A stretch of DNA of 64,000 nucleotides from Thalassotalea sp. PS06 (lineage in GTDB: Bacteria > Pseudomonadota > Gammaproteobacteria > Enterobacterales > Alteromonadaceae), in contig NZ_CP041638.1 of assembly GCF_007197775.1 (NCBI RefSeq), positions 1,612,001-1,676,000 of the forward strand. Reading direction: 5' to 3'. A model generated the notes under the pieces. It was not told the origin of the DNA, did no database searches, and worked only from the letters and a program-made list of their open reading frames with translations. How positions within the stretch are numbered: the stretch's first letter is position 1; each line of letters opens with the position of its first letter. The position numbers and the translations under genes are program-made. Shown here piece by piece: positions 56,141-64,000 of this stretch.

Positions 56141-57160
56141 ATGCTTTACTCCATCGCCCGCAAATTTTTATTTAAGCTAGATGCTGAACAGGCTCATGAC
56201 GTTGTAATTAACATGTTTAAATCGCCAGCGGCGACTGCCGTGAAAGGCCTGTATGGTGCGAAAGTTGCCGACAAACCGGTTAATGTGATGGGTATCGATT
56301 TTCCCAATCCGGTGGGGCTGGCGGCGGGTCTGGATAAAAATGGCGAATGTATTCGCGGTTTCTCAGCATTAGGCTTTGGTTTCGTAGAAGTTGGCACGGT
56401 TACGCCTAGGCCACAACCTGGCAATGATAAGCCACGTATTTTCCGATTACCTGAAGCGGATGCCATTATCAATCGCATGGGCTTTAATAACCATGGCGTT
56501 GATTACTTGGTTGAGCGAGTGCGAAAAGCTAAACAAGCCGGTTTCAATGGCGTTCTTGGCATTAACATCGGTAAGAATAAAGATACTGCCGAAGAAAATG
56601 CCAAAGATGATTACATCCACTGTATGCGTAAAGTCTATGAATACGCCGATTACATCACCGTAAATATTTCTTCTCCAAACACTCCTGGCTTACGTGCTTT
56701 GCAATATGGTGACGCACTAAACGAGTTGTTAGCGGCTTTAAAAGCTGAGCAGGCAGAGCTTTCCAAAAAGCACGGTAAATATATTCCATTAGCGGTAAAA
56801 ATCGCTCCTGATTTAACTGCTGAAGAAGTGCAGGGCATTGCCGATTGTCTGATGACAAATGAAATCGATGCGGTGATCGCCACTAACACCACATTAAGTC
56901 GTGAAGGCGTGGAAAACCTTGAGCACGGCGGTGAAATGGGTGGCTTAAGTGGTATTCCAGTACAAGAGAAAAGCCTGGAAGTGATTAAGCTCTTATCTGA
57001 ACGGCTAGATGGCAAAATGCCGATTATCGGTGTTGGTGGGATCAACAGCGCAACAGCTGCTAAGGCCAAATTGGCCGCTGGCGCTTCCCTGGTTCAGGTA
57101 TATACCGGATTTATTTATGAAGGTCCGGAGTTAATCAAACGTATCGTTGACGAACTTTAA
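56141..57160 (+). CDS. pyrD: Dihydroorotate dehydrogenase (quinone)
   Basis: PyrD oxidises dihydroorotate to orotate in pyrimidine synthesis, passing electrons to quinone at the inner membrane. This is the class 2 enzyme: an N-terminal amphipathic extension ([20 protein letters not shown]), [49 protein letters not shown], the active-site Ser in [30 protein letters not shown] and the FMN phosphate loop [20 protein letters not shown]. At 339 aa it is standard. Confidence 0.96.
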   Translation: MLYSIARKFLFKLDAEQAHDVVINMFKSPAATAVKGLYGAKVADKPVNVMGIDFPNPVGLAAGLDKNGECIRGFSALGFGFVEVGTVTPRPQPGNDKPRIFRLPEADAIINRMGFNNHGVDYLVERVRKAKQAGFNGVLGINIGKNKDTAEENAKDDYIHCMRKVYEYADYITVNISSPNTPGLRALQYGDALNELLAALKAEQAELSKKHGKYIPLAVKIAPDLTAEEVQGIADCLMTNEIDAVIATNTTLSREGVENLEHGGEMGGLSGIPVQEKSLEVIKLLSERLDGKMPIIGVGGINSATAAKAKLAAGASLVQVYTGFIYEGPELIKRIVDEL

Positions 57161-57339
57161 TGAAATACCAAGCCACATTAATTTCTGAACACTCAGCAAA
57201 TTTTCTGAAGGCTATAAGTCATGAACGAATTGATGAGATATTATTAGTACAAAACTGGGTTAATGGAACAGGCCGTTTATTCAAATTTGCCCATGCGGGA
57301 ATGCCCGTGAAGCAATTCTACTGCGTACTCGCTATTTGA
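57160..57339 (+). CDS. Possible 59-aa ORF coupled to pyrD
   Basis: The ATG overlaps the pyrD stop by one base (TAATG) and opens a 59-codon frame reading [20 protein letters not shown] and ending KQFYCVLAI. I know no matching family. From about 57300 a second frame reads on as a plausible peptide (NAREAILLRTRYLKWNGHF, then a stop), so the frame may be broken by a shift or be part of an intergenic repeat. A 7-bp hairpin GAAATGG/CCATTTC (57338-57356) lies over its end. Real translation is uncertain. Confidence 0.3.
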   Translation: MKYQATLISEHSANFLKAISHERIDEILLVQNWVNGTGRLFKFAHAGMPVKQFYCVLAI

Positions 57340-57503
57340 AATGGAATGGCCATTTCTAAATATCGACGCCTTGTAGAATTCCCCCGGCTGACATTCTGAC
57401 TAGCTCACATATTTATGTGGATTGGTATATAAAACAGCTTTCTCATTTCAGGAAGCCGTTTTTGTTTGCGAACCTCTTAAAAGGATTTTAAAGGAAAGGA
57501 ATC

Positions 57504-58112
57504 ATGAAATTAGCTTCCATCACTCTAGCGTTTTTACTACTCGCATCTGGTATTGGCTGGTATGTGATGCATGGCGACGAATGCTCCTCACCCGGGTTTA
57601 TTGGCGCTGGTACCACAGTCTTTAAAAAGGACGCTGAAGGTAACGTTTCACTGCTTCTGGCTTACGAAAGAGGGCGTGGTTGGAGTACTTTTGGTGGTGG
57701 TCCTAAAAAGCTGGATTTAAGTGAATCGGCATCAGGATGTGAAACACCACAGCAAACGGCGGTGCGTGAAAGCGTTGAAGAGTCGAGAATGCTATTAGAT
57801 GCCGATTCTTTGTTAACTCAGGTGCAATCCGCAAAATCCTACACTAATCCGACTCCAAGGGGCGATTACATCACCTTTTTGGTGGAGTTACAGGAACTAC
57901 CTGATTTACAACGCTATTACAGCGCCGACTTACCAAACGATCCAGGCTATTATGAAACCAGTGAAATCACTTGGGTACCGTTAAACGATATCATCGAGCG
58001 AGGCCGTTTCGTGCAAACGCCAAATGAACAGCCACTATGGGAAGTGTTTTACCAACAGTTTGACGCTATGTTGCAAAGCCAGCCAACGCACTATTGGTTT
58101 AATCAGCAATAA
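57504..58112 (+). CDS. Exported or membrane-anchored Nudix hydrolase-like protein
   Basis: The 202-aa protein has an N-terminal hydrophobic signal or anchor (LASITLAFLLLASGIGWYVM) and a Nudix fold: GFIGAGTTVFKK, LLLAYERGRGWSTFGGGPKK, then a Nudix-like box ETPQQTAVRESVEESRML (Arg-Glu-x-x-Glu-Glu core present). The box is spaced wider than the usual GX5EX7REUXEE form because of an inserted LDLSESASGC segment. A likely target site outside the cytoplasm is unusual for Nudix enzymes. It converges with, and overlaps by 14 bp, the peptidase gene. Confidence 0.75.
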   Translation: MKLASITLAFLLLASGIGWYVMHGDECSSPGFIGAGTTVFKKDAEGNVSLLLAYERGRGWSTFGGGPKKLDLSESASGCETPQQTAVRESVEESRMLLDADSLLTQVQSAKSYTNPTPRGDYITFLVELQELPDLQRYYSADLPNDPGYYETSEITWVPLNDIIERGRFVQTPNEQPLWEVFYQQFDAMLQSQPTHYWFNQQ

Positions 58113-58965
58113 CCTTCGAATGCTGTCGCATGACCGATACAGGTTGTTTGTTTTGATAGTGTTTGGCGAGCGCTCTTAGCTGTTGCTGATTGATGGCTGG
58201 AAAATCCAAACGATGTCGATACCGTTGATGAAGTTGGCTGAAAATATCAGTGTCGCTTAGCTTGTCTAACGTGTTGACAAGCTCTTCCCCTGTCATTCTT
58301 TGCTGCAAGCAACAATGGCTAAAATTTCCAATGATTTCAGTCAGGTCGTTGCCATCGGCTATCAGATGTAAATCCGCTTCCATAAAAAATGCGGCGCCAC
58401 TCCAGTAAACTCGTTTAAAGGCACGTTGTTGCCACATATCGGCACTTACTTCGTTGAGTTTTCCTGGCTTTTCCCGAGTCTTCATCTCACCACGCAATAA
58501 TCCTTGCTTGATGCGTTCAACAAACTGACTTTGGTTGATGATCCGACCCTGAAACATAGAAAGATACTGCATGTAAGTCGCGAAGCCTTCGCTTAGCCAG
58601 AAGTTTTGGTAATCCAGGTACGGAAAATACAGGTGAGAAAGCTCGTGGTAGAGGGTCCAGTCATCGACGAAACTGGTTAATGGCATATTAGGATTCACGT
58701 ACAGCAACACTTCAATAGGTTGCTCCCGCAATATTTGCCCCCAGGGCACCGGCTCCATCGCATCGGGGTAACCTTTGACGGTGATTTTGACCTGAGAGTG
58801 GGGGATAGGTGTAAGCGTCGTTTCTACCGCCATAACACCTGTGTTTAGCCAGGTAGTCACTTTTTGTGCCTGCTGCGCATCAATATTTTCCGTGGTCAGG
58901 GAAATGTTTTCAGCATAGATTGCCCAGGGAAATAACAAACTGACTAAAATTAACAGGATTTTCAA
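58099..58965 (-). CDS. Exported gluzincin-type metallopeptidase
   Basis: The 288-aa protein has a signal peptide (MKILLILVSLLFPWAIYA) and a zinc site: HELSHLYFPY followed by Glu in FWLSEGFATYMQYLS about 18 residues after the second His, the HExxH...E pattern of M1-like gluzincins. A helical C-terminus contains SHCCLQQRMTGEELVNTLDK. It lacks the full M1 beta domain, so it is a short relative. Substrate unknown. Overlaps the Nudix gene tail-to-tail. Confidence 0.78.
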   Translation of the reverse strand: MKILLILVSLLFPWAIYAENISLTTENIDAQQAQKVTTWLNTGVMAVETTLTPIPHSQVKITVKGYPDAMEPVPWGQILREQPIEVLLYVNPNMPLTSFVDDWTLYHELSHLYFPYLDYQNFWLSEGFATYMQYLSMFQGRIINQSQFVERIKQGLLRGEMKTREKPGKLNEVSADMWQQRAFKRVYWSGAAFFMEADLHLIADGNDLTEIIGNFSHCCLQQRMTGEELVNTLDKLSDTDIFSQLHQRYRHRLDFPAINQQQLRALAKHYQNKQPVSVMRQHSKVIAD

Positions 58966-59161
58966 AACAAGGGTCCAGCAATCGGGCGTCTTAACATCAC
59001 TATGGGTTCAATTATGGCTTGAGATCACAATTGCCTCCATTTTATCGACATTTCTGTAATTTGCTTACTAAGCTTATAGGGGTCAAACGGGACCAAAAAA
59101 TATCTTGAGGATAGGTTTCGTTGATTTATCCAAGTTAATAACAATTGAAGAGACGTAGTAA

Positions 59162-59368
59162 ATGAAACAACCAATTGTTGGTTTTTTGCTTGATGAAGAA
59201 GAGCACTGGTTAGCTAAGCTTGCTTGTGGCCATAATCAGCATGTCAGGCATAATCCGCCTTGGCAAAATCGTTCATGGGTGATAACCGATGAAGGACGAA
59301 AGCGGAAAATTGGCTTTCGGATTAATTGTAAAAAATGCGATTTGAATGCGCCAAAAGACTGGAAGTAA
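59162..59368 (+). CDS. DUF3565 protein
   Basis: The 68-aa product has the family signature LACGHNQHVRHNPPWQNRSW and a C-terminal CKKCDL pair, suggesting a small metal-binding (probably zinc) protein. DUF3565 proteins are widespread in gammaproteobacteria and uncharacterised. It stands alone, preceded by GAAGAGACGTAGTAA. Confidence 0.85.
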   Translation: MKQPIVGFLLDEEEHWLAKLACGHNQHVRHNPPWQNRSWVITDEGRKRKIGFRINCKKCDLNAPKDWK

Positions 59369-59538
59369 CGAGGTTTTTGATTATTGATATGCAATTAAAT
59401 GTGAGCAGAATTAAAGCGTTATAAATATATTCTGCTAAGGTTTTATCAGGGCTGTGAATTTTGTTAATTGATTTTGTCGTACATTTGGAAAATTGCAGTG
59501 TTTGTCGTACCGTCAAATTGTGAGATACAGGGTTAATT

Positions 59539-59724
59539 ATGAAAAAGATTCTTTTAGCAATGGTTGCTGGCTTATTCATCGTTGGTTGTCAGCCTAAAGT
59601 GGGCTCGGACGAGTGGTGTGCAAAGATGAAAGAAAAGCCAAAAGCTGACTGGAGTGCCAATGAAGCGGCCGATTACGCCGAACATTGTGTACTCGATCAA
59701 AAGCCAGATGATGATGAGGGTTAA
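59539..59724 (+). CDS. DUF3012 lipoprotein
   Basis: The 61-aa precursor has a lipoprotein signal (KKILLAMVAGLFIVGC; lipobox I-V-G-C, Cys17) and the DUF3012 core WCAKMKEKPKADWSANEAAD, followed by YAEHC. Two conserved cysteines (CAKM and EHC) could form a disulfide in the periplasm. Function unknown. A terminator shared with the convergent asnB follows. Confidence 0.87.
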   Translation: MKKILLAMVAGLFIVGCQPKVGSDEWCAKMKEKPKADWSANEAADYAEHCVLDQKPDDDEG

Positions 59725-59749
59725 CCATAATCATCACGCGACGCACACA

Positions 59750-59776
59750 AAAAAGCCTGCAATCGCAGGCTTTTTT
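59750..59776. terminator. Bidirectional terminator between DUF3012 and asnB
   Basis: An 11-bp stem AAAAAGCCTGC/GCAGGCTTTTT with loop AATC has A- and T-runs on either side, so it can work on both strands for the two convergent genes. Confidence 0.9.
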
Positions 59777-59800
59777 ACGATTATCCATCAAGCGTGTTAA

Positions 59801-61465
59801 TTAGTAGCTTTCGTTATGCACGCTCAATACCGCTCGACCAGATGGATCGGCGTTGTTCTTAAAGCTTTCATCCCAGGCAAGGGCGGCCTCCGTTGAACAT
59901 GCAACAGATTTGCCACCAGGCACACATTTAGCGGCCGACTCCAGCGGGAAGTGCTCTTCAAAGATACTGCGATAAAAGTATGCTTCCTTGGTATCTGGTG
60001 TGTTGTGCTCAAACTTAAAACGAGCATTTTCCAGCTGTTGATCGCTCACCAAAGCTTCAACGTGCTCTTTCAAACTATCAATCCAGGAATAGCCAACACC
60101 ATCTGAGAATTGTTCTTTCTGACGCCATAGGATTTCTTCTGGCAAATACCCTTCAAATGCGGCGCGCAATATGTGCTTCTCGATTTTGCCATCTACACAC
60201 ATTTTCGCTTGCGGGTTCAGGCGCATTGCCGTGTCCATAAAAGTTTTATCCAGGAATGGCACCCTAGCTTCAACACCCCATGCCGACATGGCTTTATTGG
60301 CACGTAAACAATCAAACATATGCAGTTTGCTTAGCTTACGTACTGTCTCTTCATGAAATTCCTGAGCATTAGGCGCTTTGTGGAAGTAAAGGTAACCACC
60401 AAAGATTTCATCGGCACCTTCACCGGATAAAACCATTTTTATGCCCATAGCTTTGATCTTACGAGCCATAAGATACATAGGAGTCGATGCACGAATAGTG
60501 GTTACATCATAAGTTTCGAGATGATAAATAACTTCCTTAAGGGCATCGATACCTTCTTGCACGGTAAAGTGCATGGTGTGATGCACAGTGCCAATGGCAT
60601 CGGCAACTTTTTGCGCGGCTTCTAAATCCGGAGAGCCTTCAAGACCTACGGCAAAAGAATGCACTTTTGGCCACCAGGCATCGCTCAAGCCATTTTCTTC
60701 AATACGACGAGACGCAAATTTCTGAGTGATAGCTGATACTAATGAAGAGTCCAGACCACCAGACAACAATACCCCATAAGGTACGTCTGTCATCAGGTGA
60801 GATTTAACCGCTTGTTCAAGACCATTGCGCAACTCATCAAGACTTGCCGTATTTTCCGCAACCGCGCTGTATTCCTGCCAGTCTCTTTGATAGTACTGCT
60901 TAATTTCACCTTCACTTGAATCCAGGTAATGACCAGGAGGGAACTCACTTACGGTTTTACAAACCGGTACTAACGCTTTCATCTCAGAAGCAACATAGAA
61001 GTTACCGTGCTCATCAACACCCGTATAAAGCGGGATAATACCAATATGGTCACGGGCCACCAGATAGCGCTGCTTTTCTTTGTCATAAACAACAAAGGCG
61101 AACATACCCTGTAATTTATCGATAAACGCGCTGCCATGCTCTTCATACAAAGGCAGGATCACTTCACAATCGGACTTGGTTTGAAATTGGTAATTACTGG
61201 TAAGTTCCTGTTCCAGCTGCTTGTGATTATAAATTTCGCCATTAACCGCTAATACGTGATTTCGATTGGAGTTATATAGAGGTTGGGCGCCATTTTCGGT
61301 ATCGACAATAGCTAAACGTTCATGAACTAAAATTGCCTGTTCGTCGGCAAATACACCTGACCAATCCGGGCCGCGGTGTCTTAATAAACGGGACATTTGC
61401 AAGGCTTGATCGCGCAATGATGCTGCGTCGCCTTGAATATCCAACACACAAAAAATTGAACACAT
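59801..61465 (-). CDS. asnB: Asparagine synthetase B (glutamine-hydrolysing)
   Basis: AsnB makes asparagine from aspartate, ATP and glutamine. The 554-aa protein starts MCSIFCVLDI, so Cys2 is the class II amidotransferase nucleophile. The N-terminal domain has LRHRGPDWSG, ERLAIVD, AVNGEIYNH and TKSDCEVILPLYEEHG; the synthetase domain has the PP-loop GVLLSGGLDSSLVSAI, LSGEGADEIFGGYLYFHKAP and VEARVPFLDK. AAAGGAG lies 11 bases before the start. It is a single-gene unit. An inverted repeat AGAGTG/CACTCT with an inner GCCT/AGGC pair lies about 70 bp upstream. Confidence 0.97.
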   Translation of the reverse strand: MCSIFCVLDIQGDAASLRDQALQMSRLLRHRGPDWSGVFADEQAILVHERLAIVDTENGAQPLYNSNRNHVLAVNGEIYNHKQLEQELTSNYQFQTKSDCEVILPLYEEHGSAFIDKLQGMFAFVVYDKEKQRYLVARDHIGIIPLYTGVDEHGNFYVASEMKALVPVCKTVSEFPPGHYLDSSEGEIKQYYQRDWQEYSAVAENTASLDELRNGLEQAVKSHLMTDVPYGVLLSGGLDSSLVSAITQKFASRRIEENGLSDAWWPKVHSFAVGLEGSPDLEAAQKVADAIGTVHHTMHFTVQEGIDALKEVIYHLETYDVTTIRASTPMYLMARKIKAMGIKMVLSGEGADEIFGGYLYFHKAPNAQEFHEETVRKLSKLHMFDCLRANKAMSAWGVEARVPFLDKTFMDTAMRLNPQAKMCVDGKIEKHILRAAFEGYLPEEILWRQKEQFSDGVGYSWIDSLKEHVEALVSDQQLENARFKFEHNTPDTKEAYFYRSIFEEHFPLESAAKCVPGGKSVACSTEAALAWDESFKNNADPSGRAVLSVHNESY

Positions 61466-61596
61466 GGTGGTGTTACTCCTTTACCATAAAATCGAAATCA
61501 CGTATTTCTATTCTTCGTTTGCAGCGACGCAGGAAAGAGTGTGGTAATTGCCTGATTTAGGCACTCTGTACAGGGAACTGCTTTGTTTTCAAGAAT

Positions 61597-61629
61597 AAAA
61601 AAGGGCAGTCTGTAGAACAGACTGCCCTT
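61597..61629 (-). terminator. Terminator downstream of the M28 peptidase gene
   Basis: A 13-bp perfect stem AAGGGCAGTCTGT/ACAGACTGCCCTT with a 3-base loop runs into a T-run on the minus strand. It is about 115 bp after the peptidase stop and 130 bp before the asnB start. Apart from this and the asnB promoter region, the 278-bp gap 61466-61743 holds nothing recognisable. Confidence 0.9.
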
Positions 61630-61743
61630 GAGAGTCTAATATTTAGGCATAAAAATCAATAGCAGAAAGCTATAAATTAGAATAAATATTCAACTTTTTA
61701 TTAACATCCTGTTTAAGTGCTGATTGATTCGGCATTTTGTGGG

Positions 61744-63372
61744 TTATTTGCGCTGAAATTCGCTGGTTTTTGACCATTTTGGCCAGTCATCGGAATTGGC
61801 GACATTAAACATGGCATCAAAGGTTACCTGTAAATCCTCAATTGCACCTTTAAGGTTCCATTCTGGATTGTATTCGTCACAAAGTTGGTGATAACAGCGG
61901 CGCATTTCTGGCAACATTTTTTTGCGATACTCAGCAACATCGTCATTGATTGGGTAGCTACCGCCACCGGAAAATACTGCTGGTACACCTTGTTTTGCAA
62001 AATTGAAATGATCCGAACGATAGTAGCTACCCGCTGCTGGATTTGTACCTTTTACCAGATGACGTCCTTGCTTTTCAGCCGCTTCAGCCAAATAGTCTTC
62101 TACTTCAGATTTACCCTTACCGCGAACGATCATATCTTCCGTTGGGCCAAGGATATTCAGGCTATCTAAGTTAAATACCGCAACCGTTTTGTCCATCGCA
62201 TAGGACGGGTTCTGTGCGTAATATAAAGAACCTAATAAGCCTTGTTCTTCCGCTGTAGTAGCCAATACTGTGATCGAACGTTTAGGCGCTTTATCCAGGG
62301 AACCGAATGCTTTGGCGATTTCAATCATGCCACCAATACCTGTGGCATTGTCGTGGGCACCATTATAAATTTGATCGCCCTCTAACGAGGTATCGGTACC
62401 AATGTGATCCCAGTGACCGGTCAGTAGAATATGCTCGTCAGGGGTTGCGGAGCCAGGTAATGTTGCAACAAAGTTATTTGAAGTAGAACGCTTTAAGGTG
62501 CTGTTTACTGTGGCATTGGCGTTCAGGCCCAGAGATTTAGCGATAGGTCCCTGCAAGGCTTTTTGCTTGTATTCATCGAAGTTTAAACCGGCTTGGTTAA
62601 ATATTTTCACCGCCGTATCCCGGGTTAACCAACCTTCAAGGCTAACACGATCCATATTTTTATCTTCACGATACAAACCGTACTGAGGACCGGTCCAGCT
62701 ATTGGTAACCACCGACCATGGGTATGAAGCCGGTGCGGTTTCATGGACGATAACGGCTGCCGCCGCGCCCTGGCGACTGGCTTCTTCATATTTATAGGTC
62801 CAGCGGCCGTAGTAAGTCATGGCGCTCCCCGTGAACAAATCCGGATTTTGCGTTTCAAAACCAGGGTCGTTTACCAAAATAACAACGGTTTTACCCTTTA
62901 CGTCGAGATCCTGATAATCATTCCACTTGTATTCAGGCGCATTTATGCCATAGCCAACAAAGACAATTTCGGAATCTTTTATTGATTCTTTTTCACTAAC
63001 TCGTGCGGTACCCAGTACCATGTCGTCGATATAGTTAAATGTTGCGGTTTTACCCTTGCCAGTCACGGTTAACACCACATCTGGATTAGCGGTAATTTCC
63101 GTTAATTCCACCGGCTGCAGGTAACTGCCGTTGTATCCGCCTTTAAAACCAGCTTCTTTAAAGTGCTTGGTGAGATAATCCATGGTTTTTTTCTCACCTT
63201 CACTGGTCGGAAGACGACCACCGAATGCATCAGAGGATAGGATTTTTGTATGCTTATGTAGCTCTGATTCAGAAATATCCTGATAGGCCTGTTCCAGAGT
63301 TTTTGCTTGTGCGGTAGTTAATACCGATGCCGCAATGACGGTGCCTAGCAAGCTGTATAACTTATCTGTCAT
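61744..63372 (-). CDS. Secreted M28-family zinc aminopeptidase with PA domain
   Basis: The 542-aa protein has a signal peptide (LYSLLGTVIAASVLTTAQA), an N-terminal region, an inserted PA domain (about 130-265, with VFVGYGINAPEYKWNDYQDL, DVKGKTVVILVNDPG) and the M28 catalytic domain. Zn ligands are His/Asp in TGHWDHIGTD, Asp in NGAHDNATGIGG, the Glu pair in LATTAEEQGLLG, Asp in AVFNLDSLN and His in YRSDHFNF. It resembles secreted leucyl/aminopeptidases. ATG 63372 has AAGGAAG upstream and gives a normal signal peptide; 63402 would add ten residues. It is transcribed alone. Confidence 0.92.
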   Translation of the reverse strand: MTDKLYSLLGTVIAASVLTTAQAKTLEQAYQDISESELHKHTKILSSDAFGGRLPTSEGEKKTMDYLTKHFKEAGFKGGYNGSYLQPVELTEITANPDVVLTVTGKGKTATFNYIDDMVLGTARVSEKESIKDSEIVFVGYGINAPEYKWNDYQDLDVKGKTVVILVNDPGFETQNPDLFTGSAMTYYGRWTYKYEEASRQGAAAAVIVHETAPASYPWSVVTNSWTGPQYGLYREDKNMDRVSLEGWLTRDTAVKIFNQAGLNFDEYKQKALQGPIAKSLGLNANATVNSTLKRSTSNNFVATLPGSATPDEHILLTGHWDHIGTDTSLEGDQIYNGAHDNATGIGGMIEIAKAFGSLDKAPKRSITVLATTAEEQGLLGSLYYAQNPSYAMDKTVAVFNLDSLNILGPTEDMIVRGKGKSEVEDYLAEAAEKQGRHLVKGTNPAAGSYYRSDHFNFAKQGVPAVFSGGGSYPINDDVAEYRKKMLPEMRRCYHQLCDEYNPEWNLKGAIEDLQVTFDAMFNVANSDDWPKWSKTSEFQRK

Positions 63373-63620
63373 AGAAATTACTTCCTTAAAATTTGCCGGC
63401 ATACGTTAGCGAATTGAAGTCAGAATTGGAAGCAAAAAACCTTGAGTTACCGTGTCGATACGGTAGTTGGGAATTGTGTGTTAACTGCAAAAATCATTGC
63501 AATGTTTATTAACGGGTTTAAACTTGCATGTTAACAAAGAGTTAGATTACGTCCAAAAGGATTACGCTAATTCCACTTCAGTTAGCGCTGACCATCGCAT
63601 TGTGCATTTAAAGGAATATT

Positions 63621-64000
63621 ATGATTTCTGTAGAGAATCTGACGAAAACCTTTACCCTCAACACCAAATCCAAAAAAGATCGCAGTCATAAACTCGATCC
63701 CCGTCAACATGATGGTGTTTTCAACGCCTTGATGGGGGTAAGTTTTCATTGCGAAAAAGGTGAAGTTTTAGGTTTACTTGGCCCAAATGGAGCGGGCAAA
63801 ACTACCACATTACGCATTTTATCGTCGGCGTTAAAACCCGACAGTGGTGCGGTTCGAATCAATGAAGTTGACGTGGTGAAATCACCATTGTTGGCGAAAC
63901 AAAAGATTGGTTTTTTATCGGGTAAAACCGGTTTGTATGGCCGCTTAACTGCCAGGGAAAATATTGAGTTTTTCGCCCGTTTGCACGGCGTAAGCGACGA
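63621..64000 (+). CDS. natA: ABC transporter ATP-binding protein, NatA-like (cut by window edge)
   Basis: The first 126 codons are present. The protein begins MISVENLTKTFTLNTKSKKD, has an unusual basic insertion of about 18 residues, then FNALMGVSFHCEKGEVLGLL and Walker A GPNGAGKTTTLRIL, and the Q-loop region KIGFLSGKTGLYGRLTAREN. That segment and the insertion are typical of NatA, the ATPase of the NatAB sodium exporter; substrate assignment is by similarity. ATG follows AAAGGAATATT. The 218-bp gap before it contains two GTTAAC sites (63480, 63530) and GTTTAAAC. Confidence 0.85.
   Translation, partial: MISVENLTKTFTLNTKSKKDRSHKLDPRQHDGVFNALMGVSFHCEKGEVLGLLGPNGAGKTTTLRILSSALKPDSGAVRINEVDVVKSPLLAKQKIGFLSGKTGLYGRLTARENIEFFARLHGVSD

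Overview
This 64 kb window is a stretch of ordinary chromosome from a marine gammaproteobacterium. Family-level similarity, the gene orders (rne / rluC / yceF-yceD-rpmF-plsX-fab, prpB-prpC-acnD-prpF, msrC-proQ-prc), the moderate G+C composition and the short intergenic repeats all suggest Alteromonadales, most likely Colwelliaceae (Thalassotalea/Colwellia-like). The taxon is an inference. I see no rRNA or tRNA gene, no CRISPR array, no transposase and no prophage.

Layout. 1-1011: 5' part of RNase E on the minus strand with a structured leader. 1.7-14.5 kb: rluC, yceF, then a long plus-strand cluster for ribosome, lipid and envelope functions (yceD-rpmF-plsX-fabH-fabD-fabG-acpP-fabF-pabC-mltG-tmk-holB-pilZ-tatD). 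14.6-21.1 kb: a minus-strand Bat/MoxR operon with overlapping genes, in which the second von Willebrand protein and the TPR protein are separate genes. 21.4-23.7 kb: an eight-haem exported cytochrome with TPR repeats. 23.7-24.5 kb: an 800-base regulatory stretch with repeats, a probable minus-strand small RNA or leader with terminator, a CRP-like site and three identical palindromic operators. 24.5-31.7 kb: methylcitrate cycle (GntR regulator, prpB, prpC, acnD, prpF). 32-33.9 kb: an AT-richer S9 peptidase. 33.9-34.5 kb: a mosaic of hairpin arrays and repeats. 34.5-43.7 kb: DUF2057 and SIMPL proteins, msrC, a small acidic protein, proQ, prc, nhaC-type antiporter, pepN. 44-50.9 kb: DUF1302-DUF1329-YCF48-RND envelope module. 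51.2-64 kb: giant NAD-glutamate dehydrogenase, pyrD, exported Nudix protein, gluzincin peptidase, DUF3565 and DUF3012 proteins, asnB, M28 peptidase, and the start of a NatA-like ABC ATPase.

The genes are mainly housekeeping: fatty-acid initiation and elongation, propionyl-CoA disposal, amino-acid and peptide catabolism (PepN, S9, M28, GDH, AsnB), and envelope maintenance. Least explained by known families are the non-coding region at 34.0-34.4 kb (four different hairpins separated by a conserved 9-base linker, followed by a strict 15-base mini-hairpin array), the minus-strand RNA candidate at about 24.0 kb, and the DUF1302/DUF1329/YCF48/RND module preceded by a 14-bp-stem hairpin. I found no clear new multi-gene defence or mobile system.
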